From Gemmatimonadales bacterium (GTDB lineage Bacteria; Gemmatimonadota; Gemmatimonadetes; Gemmatimonadales; GWC2-71-9), in NCBI GenBank assembly GCA_013816685.1, contig JACDDX010000044.1, positions 1 through 9,404 of the forward strand: a DNA stretch of 9,404 nucleotides, in the 5' to 3' direction. A program made the translations under genes and the position numbers. The notes beneath the pieces are model-generated. The model saw only the letters and a list, made by a program, of their open reading frames with translations, searched no databases and was not told the DNA's origin. Numbering within the stretch: position 1 is the first letter of the stretch; each line of letters begins with the position of its first letter. Of the stretch, positions 1 to 6,761 are shown in pieces.

Positions 1-1
1 G

Positions 2-802
2 CTCCAGCTGGCTGGCTGGGCCGACCGCCGGGCGAGGCCCGCGGCGATCCCGGGCCGCACGCGGCACGCCGGAACCGCGCAGCGCAACATGCTGGTGGGC
101 GTCTTCTCCCTCGCAGACACCACGGTGGCCGAGGTGATGACGCCGCGCATCGACATCGTCGCCGTCGACGCGCTGGCGACCCGCGACTCGGTCGTCGGTA
201 CGCTGCGTCGCTCAGAGCACGCCCGGCTGCTGGTGTACGACACGCACCCCGACGAGGTGGTCGGGGTCCTCTACGCCAAGGACGTGCTATCGGCCGACGT
301 GTCCGACGACCGGTGGCAGCATCTCGTTCGTCCTGCCGCGTTCGTGCCTGAAGGCAAGACGCTCGACCGCCAGCTCCACGACTTTCAGCGCGGTCCCAAC
401 CATCTCGCCGTCGTGGTCGACGAGTTCGGTGGCACCGCGGGTATCGTGACGCTGGAGGACATTCTCGAGCAGATCGTCGGTGAGATTCAGGACGAGTACG
501 ATACCGACGAGGTGACGCCGATCCAGGTCGTCGGCGAGGACGCGCTGCGGGTGGACGGCGGCGTGGCGCTCTCCGAGCTGGAGGCGGTGCTCGGCCACAG
601 CTTCGACCGCGAGGACGTCAGCACGGTCGGCGGGCTGGTGCTGGCGGAGTTCGGCCGGGTGCCGCGGGCGGGGGAGACGCTGGACCTGGCCGGCTACCGC
701 GTGGTCGTGGAGCTGGTGATCCGGCGCCGGGTACGAAGGGTCACGGTGCACCGTCCACGCATCGAGGCCGCGGTCGCCCTGGGCGAGCGGAGCGGGTCGT
801 GA
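2..802 (+). CDS. CorC/CNNM-type CBS-pair protein, 5' end outside window
   Basis: This is the C-terminal part of a CorC/HlyC (CNNM-related) membrane protein, a family linked to magnesium or cobalt efflux and resistance. The frame is open to the window edge, so the true start and the expected N-terminal DUF21 membrane domain lie upstream; the ATG at 89 is internal to the family fold. Counting from that Met, the CBS-pair opening motif EVMTPR is at residues 15-20, the second CBS hallmark VVVDEFGGTAGIVTLEDILE spans 108-127, and a CorC_HlyC C-terminal domain fills about 143-222. The tail ends at TGA 800-802, which overlaps the GTG start of a paralogue. Residues encoded before base 89 do not look like the usual acidic linker, and a one-base shift near 77 may explain this. 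The family call is firm; transport direction and ion are family inference only. Confidence 0.88.
   Translation, partial: LQLAGWADRRARPAAIPGRTRHAGTAQRNMLVGVFSLADTTVAEVMTPRIDIVAVDALATRDSVVGTLRRSEHARLLVYDTHPDEVVGVLYAKDVLSADVSDDRWQHLVRPAAFVPEGKTLDRQLHDFQRGPNHLAVVVDEFGGTAGIVTLEDILEQIVGEIQDEYDTDEVTPIQVVGEDALRVDGGVALSELEAVLGHSFDREDVSTVGGLVLAEFGRVPRAGETLDLAGYRVVVELVIRRRVRRVTVHRPRIEAAVALGERSGS
789..792 (+). promoter_or_regulatory. Ribosome binding site for the second CorC/CNNM gene
   Basis: GGAG lies 6 nt before the GTG at 799, inside the end of the preceding gene. It supports the GTG start and 4-nt overlap over any later start, which would remove part of the first membrane helix. Confidence 0.55.
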
Positions 803-1992
803 GCTGGCTGGTGGTGGCGGTCGGACTGCTGGTGGCCGCCTTCGGCGCGACGGCGGGCGCAGCGCTCATCGCGGTCAGCCGGGCGGAGCTCACCCGGGTG
901 GTCGGACGGGGACTGCGGGGCTCGGCGCCGACGCTCTCGTGGCTCGCGCAGATCGACAACGATCTCACCGCCGCGTCCGCGACCACCTCGCTTGGTGTGC
1001 TCCTCGTCGGCGCCGCCATTCCTGCGCTCATCGCCGGGTCGACCGGCCCCCGCTTCGTCGGCATCCTGGCGCTGCTCGCCGTCCCGGTCGTGCTCTTCGC
1101 CGCGTATCTCGTCCCCCGCTGGCTCACCCGGCCCCGCGCCGAGGCGGTCGCCGACCGGGTGAGGCCGCTCCTGCGCCCCTGGTCCCGCGTTCTGGGTCTT
1201 CTCCTGCCGGCGCGCACCGCGATCCGCGCGACCGAGTTCCGTTCGATCTGGCGCGAGGGCGCCGCGGTCGGGCTCGAGGCCAGCGAGGAGATGAAGATGG
1301 TCGGCGGCGTCATGGCCTTCAGCGCGCGGCCGGCCCGGGAAGTGATGACGCCGCGCACCGAGCTCGTCGCTGTGGAGGAGCACGCCGCGCTGAAGGACAT
1401 CCGCGCCGTATTCGCGCAGAGCGGGTACAGTCGGATCCCGGTCTATCGCGGCACCCTCGACGACATCATCGGCATGCTGCACGCCTTCGATCTGTTCAAG
1501 CTGCGACCCGGCGATCCGCTGCCGGTCAGGCCGGTGGCCGTTACGCCCGCCAGCCGCGCCTGCGGCGATCTGCTGCTCGACATGCAGCGGGAACGGCGCC
1601 ATCTCGCGGTCGTGCTCGATGAGTTCGGCGGCACCCTCGGCATCGCCACGCTGGAAGATCTGCTCGAGGAGCTCGTCGGCGAGATCTATGACGAGCACGA
1701 CGAGGAGGCGAGTCCCGCGCCGGCGGGCGCTCCCGCACTCTTCGAGACCGACGGCAACGTGCCGGCCGACGCGATCGAACTGCGCTTCGGCGTGACGCTG
1801 CCGTCGGGACGCTCGACGACACTCGGCGGGCTGCTGGTGGAGTGGGCCGGCCGAATTCCCAATCCCGGCGAGCGCTTCCTGATTGCCGGACTCGAGTTCG
1901 ACGTCCTGTCGGCCACCCTGACGCGGGTGGACCGCCTCCTCATCCGCGATGGCGGCACGCCGCCGATCGCGCTGCCGCACACGGCCGCATGA
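799..1992 (+). CDS. CorC/CNNM-family transporter-like protein (DUF21 + CBS pair + CorC_HlyC)
   Basis: This is a complete 397-residue membrane protein of the CNNM/CorC family, probably involved in Mg2+/Co2+ export or cation homeostasis. The N-terminus holds hydrophobic segments at about 3-26, 62-80 and 86-106, read as a divergent DUF21-type membrane domain. A cytosolic CBS pair follows, with EVMTPR at 181-186 and VVLDEFGGTLGIATLEDLLE at 271-290, then VGEIYDEHDEE and a CorC_HlyC domain at about 312-385. It starts at GTG with a good GGAG site 6 nt upstream and overlaps the stop of its upstream paralogue by 4 nt. Its own stop overlaps the mgtE start. Both paralogues share the DEFGGT and TLED motifs but differ widely elsewhere, so the duplication is old. 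At 397 residues it is slightly shorter than typical members (about 420-450), mainly in the membrane part. The family call is secure; substrate and direction are not shown. Confidence 0.9.
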   Translation: MSWLVVAVGLLVAAFGATAGAALIAVSRAELTRVVGRGLRGSAPTLSWLAQIDNDLTAASATTSLGVLLVGAAIPALIAGSTGPRFVGILALLAVPVVLFAAYLVPRWLTRPRAEAVADRVRPLLRPWSRVLGLLLPARTAIRATEFRSIWREGAAVGLEASEEMKMVGGVMAFSARPAREVMTPRTELVAVEEHAALKDIRAVFAQSGYSRIPVYRGTLDDIIGMLHAFDLFKLRPGDPLPVRPVAVTPASRACGDLLLDMQRERRHLAVVLDEFGGTLGIATLEDLLEELVGEIYDEHDEEASPAPAGAPALFETDGNVPADAIELRFGVTLPSGRSTTLGGLLVEWAGRIPNPGERFLIAGLEFDVLSATLTRVDRLLIRDGGTPPIALPHTAA

Positions 1993-3326
1993 GCGACATC
2001 GCCGATCCGCTCGCGGAGATGGTCGGGCTGGTGCGCGGCGGTCGAATCCAGGAGTTCGTCCGCCGGGCGCACGACGTCGAGCCGGCCGATCTCGCCGACG
2101 TGCTCGCCGAACTCGGGGATGACGAGCGGTTGATCGTGGTGCGGGCGCTGCCCCCCGACCTGTCCAGCCAGGCGCTGGCAGAAATGTCGGAGGAATCGCA
2201 CGCCGAGGCGACCCTGGCGGCCCTCGATCCCGAACAGGCGGCCGTCATCGTCGAGCAGCTCGAGGATGATGACGCCGCCGATATCCTGGGCGAGCTCCCG
2301 CCCGAGACCCGGGAGCCGATCCTCGACGAGATCGAGAATCGGGCCGGTGTCGACGAGCTCCTGCGTTACGACGAGGAGTCCGCCGGCGGTCGGATGACGA
2401 CGCACATGGTCAATGTGCGTGATTCGATCACCGCCGCGGAAGCGCTGGAGGAGATCCGGCGCCAGGCAGAGGAGGTCGAGGACTTCTACCAGGTCTTCGT
2501 GGTCGACGGCGACCGGCACCTCGTCGGGATTCTGCCCTTCAAGGACCTCGTGCTCAGCCCGCCCGGTCGCATGGTCCGCGACTTCATGAGCGTGGCGGAC
2601 ATCTACGTGACACCCGAGCTCGATCAGGAGGAGGTGGCTCGGCTGATGGCCCGCTACAACCTGCCGAGCGTCGCGGTGGTGGACGAGAGTGGCCGGCTGG
2701 TGGGCCGCGTCACCTTCGACGATGTGGTCGACGTCCTCGAGGCCGAAACCACCGAGGACCTGCTCAAATTCGGCGGCGTGTCGGCCGACGAGGAGCTCGC
2801 AGCGAGCTGGCGGAGTGCGGTGCGGAGCCGGCTCCCGTGGCTCTACGTCAATCTGCTCACTGCGTTTCTCGCGGGCGGCGTGGTGTATCTGTTCCGTGAG
2901 ACGGTGCAGCACACCGTCGCGCTGGCCGTCTGGATGCCGATCATCGCCGGCATGGGCGGCAACACCGGGACCCAGGCGCTCGCGGTCACCGTGCGGCGCC
3001 TGGCGCTCGGACTCATTCCACCGCACCTCTTCCTGCGGGTCGTGGGCAAGGAGATCGGCGTCGGATTCACCAACGGCCTCGCCATCGGCGTCGTTGTCGG
3101 GATCGTCGCCGCCCTCGTCGGCGGAGAACCGCGGATTGGCATCGTCGTCTTCCTCGCCATGGCGGTCAATCTGCTCGTCGCCGGCTTCGCGGGCGCGTTC
3201 ATCCCCATCCTGCTGGAGCGCCTCGGCATCGATCCCGCCATCGCGTCCTCCATCTTCGTCACCACGTTCACCGACGTGTGCGGCTTCCTGCTGCTCCTGG
3301 GCCTCGCGGGCTGGATGCTGGGCTGA
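1989..3326 (+). CDS. mgtE: MgtE-type magnesium channel
   Basis: This complete 445-residue MgtE is a dimeric inner-membrane Mg2+ channel gated by its own cytosolic Mg2+-sensing domains. Domains in order are: acidic helical MgtE_N repeat domain (about 18-118), CBS 1 (about 135-190), CBS 2 (about 195-253), a connecting plug helix (about 255-280), and a five-helix membrane domain (283-445). The membrane motifs are clear: PWLYVNLLTAFLAGG at 283-297, GGNTGTQ at 323-329, and DPAIAS at 415-420 followed by VTTFTD at 424-429. Asp429 matches the conserved pore aspartate of the family (Asp432 in Thermus MgtE). I chose the ATG at 1989 because it overlaps the upstream stop (ATGA) and gives the normal length, although there is no clear Shine-Dalgarno site; re-initiation after the upstream gene is likely. 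An in-frame extension back to 1842 would overlap the upstream gene by about 150 bases and adds unrelated arginine-rich sequence. No Mg2+ riboswitch leader is present. Confidence 0.95.
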   Translation: MSDIADPLAEMVGLVRGGRIQEFVRRAHDVEPADLADVLAELGDDERLIVVRALPPDLSSQALAEMSEESHAEATLAALDPEQAAVIVEQLEDDDAADILGELPPETREPILDEIENRAGVDELLRYDEESAGGRMTTHMVNVRDSITAAEALEEIRRQAEEVEDFYQVFVVDGDRHLVGILPFKDLVLSPPGRMVRDFMSVADIYVTPELDQEEVARLMARYNLPSVAVVDESGRLVGRVTFDDVVDVLEAETTEDLLKFGGVSADEELAASWRSAVRSRLPWLYVNLLTAFLAGGVVYLFRETVQHTVALAVWMPIIAGMGGNTGTQALAVTVRRLALGLIPPHLFLRVVGKEIGVGFTNGLAIGVVVGIVAALVGGEPRIGIVVFLAMAVNLLVAGFAGAFIPILLERLGIDPAIASSIFVTTFTDVCGFLLLLGLAGWMLG

Positions 3327-3332
3327 GGAGGA
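3325..3332 (+). promoter_or_regulatory. Strong ribosome binding site for the UbiB-family gene
   Basis: GAGGAGGA overlaps the last two bases of the mgtE stop codon and lies 9 nt before the ATG at 3342. It is the strongest Shine-Dalgarno match seen at any gene start in the window and fixes the start of the next gene. Confidence 0.7.
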
Positions 3333-3341
3333 CGCCAGCGC

Positions 3342-4976
3342 ATGCGCGCGGTTCAGGTCTTTTTCCAACTACTGCCGTTCGTCGTCGCCTTTCTGGTGGA
3401 CCGGCGACGCTTCCTGATCGTCGGGCGGCCGGCGCGACGCTCGGTTGAACGCCATCGCCGGCGCGCCGAGCGTCTCGCCACTACCGTGGCCGAGCTCGGC
3501 CCCACCTTCATCAAGCTGGCGCAGATCTTCGCCGCTCGGGCCGACATCCTGCCGGAGCCCTACCTCAGCGCGATCGGCACGCTCACCGACCGCGTGCCGC
3601 CACTCGCACCGGGCGTCGCCGAGCGGGTCATCCGGGAAGAACTGGGACAGGAGCCCGCGGCGCTCTTTGATCGTTTCGATGCGGCGCCGCTCGCCGCGGC
3701 ATCGCTCGGGCAGGTGCATCGTGCCACCTATCGCGGCCGGGAAGTGGTGGTGAAGGTGCTCCGGCCGGGAGTCGAGGAGCTGGTGCGGCAGGATCTGGAG
3801 GTGTCGTTCCGGATCCTGTTCCTGCTGAATGCGCTCTTTCCCAGCCACCAGGTTCGCGCCATCAGCGCGATCGTCACCGAGTTCTCCCGGCGGGTCTCGG
3901 ACGAGCTGGACTTCCGGCAGGAAGCGCGCAACGCGGAGGAGCTGCGCCGCAACTTCGCCGGCAACGCGCGGGTGATCGTGCCGGCCGTCGAGCAGGAACT
4001 CACCCGCCAGCGGGTGCTGGTGCTGGAGTTCATCGAGGGCACCCATGTGGACCGGCTGCACGACCGGCTGGCCCGGGGCGACATCCGGCTCGGCGCGCTC
4101 GTGGAAGCGGTGATCGAGGTGTACGTCAAGATGATGCTGGAGGACGGCGTCTTTCACGCCGATCCCCACGCCGGCAACCTGATGGTGGCACCCGACGGCC
4201 GGCTGGTGCTGCTCGATTTCGGCATGGTGCTGCGGGTCGACGTGGACACGCGCAGGCGTCTGATGCAGACGGCACTCGCCGTCGTCCGTCAGGATGTGGA
4301 CGGAGTGATCGGCGGCTTCTACGAGCTCGGAATTCTCGATCCGGAAGTGGATCGGGGCACCATCCGCGACGCCGCGCAGCGCCTCATGGCCGTGGTCCAG
4401 AAGGACGACCTGTCGTCCCGCCAGATCCAGCGCGTCGTCGAGGAGGTGCTCCGCACCTTCTACGACTGGCCGCTCATGCTGCCGTCGAACCTGGTTTACT
4501 TCGGCCGCGCGGCGGTACTCGTCGAAGGGATTGGGCTCCGGTACGATCCCGATTTCAACGTGCTCGCCGTCGCCCGCCCTGTCGCGGCACGCTCGGCGGT
4601 CCGGCTTCTCCAGGGCACCGAAGGGGACGTCCGCACCCGGCTCACCGACTGGACGCTCGACGCGGCATCCGCGGTGCGGACGCTCAGGGACATCCTGCGG
4701 CGGGTGGAGCGCGAGGAGCTCAGGGTCCGCTGGCATCCGCGGGACAGCCTCGAGCTGCAGCGATTCCTGGCGCAGCAGGTGCGCCGGGCACTGCTCGCGC
4801 TCTTCGCCTTCACGATCGCCCTGATCGCGAGCGTCATCTACCTGGCCACGCGGCGGCTGGCGGTGCTGGTGGTCGGACTCGTGCTCGCCTTCGGGCTGTT
4901 CCTCGTCATCTTCCTGCTGCCCAATCACCTCTTCCAGAACCCACTCCGGCTGCGCCGCTCGTGGCCGGGCCGCTGA
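3342..4976 (+). CDS. UbiB/ABC1 (AarF) family atypical kinase-like membrane protein
   Basis: This 544-residue protein belongs to the UbiB/ABC1 (ADCK) family of kinase-like ATPases that in other bacteria and mitochondria support ubiquinone or other isoprenoid-lipid metabolism. Visible elements are: a family-specific N-terminal motif KLAQ at 58-61 (normally KxGQ), the alanine-rich nucleotide loop AAASLGQVHRA at 118-128, the putative ATP-binding Lys138 in VVVKVL, the ExD motif ELD at 188-190, the catalytic-loop equivalent HADPHAGN at 272-279, and DFG at 292-294. Two C-terminal hydrophobic helices (about 482-501 and 505-527) fit membrane anchoring, as in UbiB. It lies 15 nt after mgtE. No ubiquinone or menaquinone genes are adjacent, so the pathway is not shown, and I give no symbol. 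Two motif substitutions (Gly to Ala in KxGQ, Pro to Ala in HADPHPGN) mark a divergent subfamily. Confidence 0.9.
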   Translation: MRAVQVFFQLLPFVVAFLVDRRRFLIVGRPARRSVERHRRRAERLATTVAELGPTFIKLAQIFAARADILPEPYLSAIGTLTDRVPPLAPGVAERVIREELGQEPAALFDRFDAAPLAAASLGQVHRATYRGREVVVKVLRPGVEELVRQDLEVSFRILFLLNALFPSHQVRAISAIVTEFSRRVSDELDFRQEARNAEELRRNFAGNARVIVPAVEQELTRQRVLVLEFIEGTHVDRLHDRLARGDIRLGALVEAVIEVYVKMMLEDGVFHADPHAGNLMVAPDGRLVLLDFGMVLRVDVDTRRRLMQTALAVVRQDVDGVIGGFYELGILDPEVDRGTIRDAAQRLMAVVQKDDLSSRQIQRVVEEVLRTFYDWPLMLPSNLVYFGRAAVLVEGIGLRYDPDFNVLAVARPVAARSAVRLLQGTEGDVRTRLTDWTLDAASAVRTLRDILRRVEREELRVRWHPRDSLELQRFLAQQVRRALLALFAFTIALIASVIYLATRRLAVLVVGLVLAFGLFLVIFLLPNHLFQNPLRLRRSWPGR

Positions 4977-5059
4977 TGCAGGTGCCGGGACTGCCAACGA
5001 CGCTCCGGGAGTACGCGCGCGGCGTCGTCGACATGGTCGCACCACCGCCCTCCGCCTGA
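4976..5059 (+). CDS. Possible 27-residue translationally coupled small ORF
   Basis: An ATG overlaps the UbiB-family stop (TGATG at 4974-4978) and opens a 27-codon frame ending at TGA 5057-5059, 4 nt before the next gene's ATG. It would encode a short peptide starting MQVPGLPTTLREYARG and ending in APPPSA, with no hydrophobic helix and no family I recognise. It nearly fills the only sizeable gap in the middle of the operon. The arrangement could be a real small gene, a coupling device that carries ribosomes to the start at 5064, or chance. There is no strong Shine-Dalgarno site. Confidence 0.25.
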   Translation: MQVPGLPTTLREYARGVVDMVAPPPSA

Positions 5060-5063
5060 GCGC

Positions 5064-5642
5064 ATGGGCCATCATCTGCAGGCCTTCCTGGTCCGGCACG
5101 GACTCGCCGCGGTCGCCATCGGCGCGGCATTCGAAGGCGACCTCACGCTGATCCTCGCGGGCGTCGTCGCCCGGCTTGGCGTTTTCGCCTTTCCCGCCGC
5201 GCTGATCGCGGGGGCGCTGGGCGGATTCGTCGCCGATTGCGGCTGGTACGGTCTGGGCCGGCTCCGCGGACGCCGCTTCCGGGAGGGCCGCCTCTACCGG
5301 CGGGTCGGCCCGTCTGTCGAGCGCATGGCGCATCGTATCGGCCCCTGGCAACTGGTCGCATCGCGCTTCGTGTACGGTACCAAGGCGGCCAGCATGGTGT
5401 TCTGGGGGCTCCAGGGGCTGAGTTTCCCCCGGTTCGTGCTCATCGACGGCCTCGGCTGCCTGCTCGGCGCCGGCGTATTCGGCGGCATCGGCTATCTCCT
5501 CAGCGGCAGTGCGACCGCGCTCCTCGGCAAGGTTCAGCGATTGGAGTTGTGGCTGCTCGCCGCTGTGGTCGCGGGCATCGTGGTGGTGGTGGCCATGCAT
5601 CGCGTTGCATCGCGCGAGCTCGGAGGCTCGGAAGCCGACTAG
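5064..5642 (+). CDS. DedA/VTT-domain family membrane protein
   Basis: This 192-residue, strongly hydrophobic protein looks like a DedA-family (VTT domain, formerly SNARE-associated) inner-membrane protein. Some family members act in polyprenyl-phosphate or phospholipid recycling and proton-motive-force-linked stress tolerance. Markers are FEGDLTLILAGVVARLG at 23-39, which matches the reentrant acidic motif of short DedA proteins; the glycine-rich GALGGFVADCGWYGLGRLRG at 50-69; and the segment RFVYGTKAASMVFWGLQGLS at 101-120, the usual R-F-x-(P/Y)-G-x-(R/K) loop, here with Lys107. A helix at about 127-148 and a C-terminal anchor at 161-178 follow. The ATG at 5064 has no clear ribosome site and lies 4 nt after a 27-codon frame, so coupled initiation is plausible. 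The gene ends at TAG 5640-5642. The family is likely; the transported lipid or ion is unknown. Confidence 0.8.
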   Translation: MGHHLQAFLVRHGLAAVAIGAAFEGDLTLILAGVVARLGVFAFPAALIAGALGGFVADCGWYGLGRLRGRRFREGRLYRRVGPSVERMAHRIGPWQLVASRFVYGTKAASMVFWGLQGLSFPRFVLIDGLGCLLGAGVFGGIGYLLSGSATALLGKVQRLELWLLAAVVAGIVVVVAMHRVASRELGGSEAD

Positions 5643-5690
5643 TGCGTTTGCGGCTTGCCCCATCAGTCGGTTCCGGGCGACCTTTCACCG
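5643..5690 (+). other. Intergenic gap before the mutase module, no clear promoter or terminator
   Basis: This 48-nt gap separates the DedA-like gene from the chaperone gene. I see no convincing -35/-10 pair. A 6-bp inverted repeat (AAGCCG 5632-5637, CGGCTT 5651-5656, 13-nt loop) straddles the stop codon, but no T-run follows. It is one of the two longest breaks in the cluster and so a candidate place for an internal promoter. Confidence 0.3.
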
Positions 5691-6761
5691 ATGGATTCCG
5701 ACCTCGCGCTTGCCGACCTGCTCGCCGGGAAGACCGCCGCGCTGGCCCGGGCGATCACGATGGTCGAGAATGCGCGGCCCGGTTTCGAGCGCCTGCTCGC
5801 GGGTGTCCATCCCTCGCTCGGCGGGGCCCGCCGCATCGGAATCACCGGCCCACCCGGCGCCGGTAAGTCCACACTCGTCGAAGGTCTGGTCAGCGCCTTT
5901 CGCAGCTCCGGCCTCCGAGTGGCGGTGGTCGCGGTCGACCCCACCAGCCCATTCACCGGCGGTGCCCTCCTTGGCGACCGGATCCGCATGGAATCGGTCG
6001 CCCTCGATCCCGGTGTGTTCATCCGCTCCATGGCCAGCCGCGGCTCGCTCGGAGGCCTAGCGACGACGACACGCGAAGTTTGCGACCTGCTCGACGGCGC
6101 GGGCTTCGAGCGGATTCTGGTGGAGACGGTCGGGGTCGGACAGTCCGAGCTCGACGTCACGCGCATGGCCGACACCACGGTGCTGACGCTGGTGCCTGAG
6201 TCGGGCGACGGTATTCAGACGCTCAAGTCGGGCGTCATGGAAGCCGCCGATCTCTTCGTGGTCAACAAGGCCGACCGCCCCGGCGCTGACAAGCTGCGCA
6301 ACGAGATCGAAATTTCGCTGGACATCCGACGCGGCAACGTGATGAAGCACGTGCCGGCGCATCACGGCATTCGGGGGGGAGCGCGCTCAGGCGTGCGTGG
6401 CAGCGCGGCGGCCGACGGCGCTGCGACTCCGTTGGCGCCCGCCGAGTTCGCGCCGTGGTCACCCGTTGTCGTCCTGACCGCTGCGGCCCGGGGTCAGGGC
6501 ATCGATGAGCTGCTGGTGACCCTCGATCGCCACCACGCCTGGTTGGTCGAGAGCGGAGAGCTGGACGTCCGGCGCCGTCGCCGCCTGCGGGAGCGGACCC
6601 GCGAGGTGGTGGACCGCGCCACCCGTCGGTGGGTCTGGGAAGAGACGGGGGCGGAACGGGTCATCGCCGAGCGGCTGGATGACGTGATCGGCGGACGGAT
6701 CAGCCCCTATGAGCTGGCCGGCGCCGTCCTCGACGGCATCAAACAGGGAGCGCGTCCATGA
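5691..6761 (+). CDS. meaB: MeaB/ArgK-type G-protein chaperone of a B12-dependent mutase
   Basis: This 356-residue P-loop GTPase belongs to the MeaB/MMAA/ArgK family (G3E), which gates cobalamin delivery to acyl-CoA mutases and protects or reactivates them. Markers are Walker A GPPGAGKS at 53-60, AVDPTSPFTGGALLGDRIRM at 81-100, SMASRGSLGG at 113-122, ETVGVGQSE at 145-153 and the base-specificity motif NKAD at 192-195. A C-terminal helical dimerisation arm follows (about 270-352). I prefer ATG 5691; a TTG at 5655 would add 12 residues but neither start has a good ribosome site. The last four bases overlap the mutase start (ATGA), which ties it to that enzyme as partner. Residues 216-256 are a glycine/alanine/arginine-rich stretch that makes the protein somewhat longer than the usual 310-340. 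Old annotations as an arginine/ornithine transport kinase (ArgK) should not be followed. Confidence 0.93.
   Translation: MDSDLALADLLAGKTAALARAITMVENARPGFERLLAGVHPSLGGARRIGITGPPGAGKSTLVEGLVSAFRSSGLRVAVVAVDPTSPFTGGALLGDRIRMESVALDPGVFIRSMASRGSLGGLATTTREVCDLLDGAGFERILVETVGVGQSELDVTRMADTTVLTLVPESGDGIQTLKSGVMEAADLFVVNKADRPGADKLRNEIEISLDIRRGNVMKHVPAHHGIRGGARSGVRGSAAADGAATPLAPAEFAPWSPVVVLTAAARGQGIDELLVTLDRHHAWLVESGELDVRRRRRLRERTREVVDRATRRWVWEETGAERVIAERLDDVIGGRISPYELAGAVLDGIKQGARP
6746..6750 (+). promoter_or_regulatory. Ribosome binding site for the mutase large subunit
   Basis: GGGAG lies 7 nt before the ATG at 6758, inside the end of the chaperone gene. It supports the overlapping ATGA start. Confidence 0.6.

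Noticed and set aside
694..1980. Minus-strand open frame of about 428 codons opposite the second CorC/CNNM gene
   Set aside because: Composition is dominated by Arg, Gly, Asp and Glu repeats and no motif is visible; the + strand gene is clear.
1842..1988. In-frame upstream extension of mgtE
   Set aside because: It would add 49 arginine- and proline-rich residues not seen in the family and overlap the upstream gene by about 150 bases. The ATG at 1989 gives normal length and the ATGA overlap.
1686..3368. Minus-strand open frame of about 560 codons opposite mgtE
   Set aside because: It is a mirror of the mgtE codon pattern with low-complexity charged composition and no recognisable fold.
5597..5614. 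Direct repeat GCATCGCG with 10-nt spacing
   Set aside because: It lies within the DedA-like coding sequence, is only two short copies, and is explained by codon use in a GC-rich gene.
5632..5656. Inverted repeat AAGCCG/CGGCTT as a terminator after the DedA-like gene
   Set aside because: The stem is only 6 bp, the loop is 13 nt, and it is followed by GCCCCATC rather than a T-run, so termination is not supported.
3369..5663. Very long open frame on the minus strand (about 764 codons) opposite the UbiB- and DedA-like genes
   Set aside because: Its predicted protein is rich in Arg, Glu, His, Asp and Gln with no domain motif, and the opposite strand holds well-supported families. Long antisense frames are expected in very GC-rich genes.
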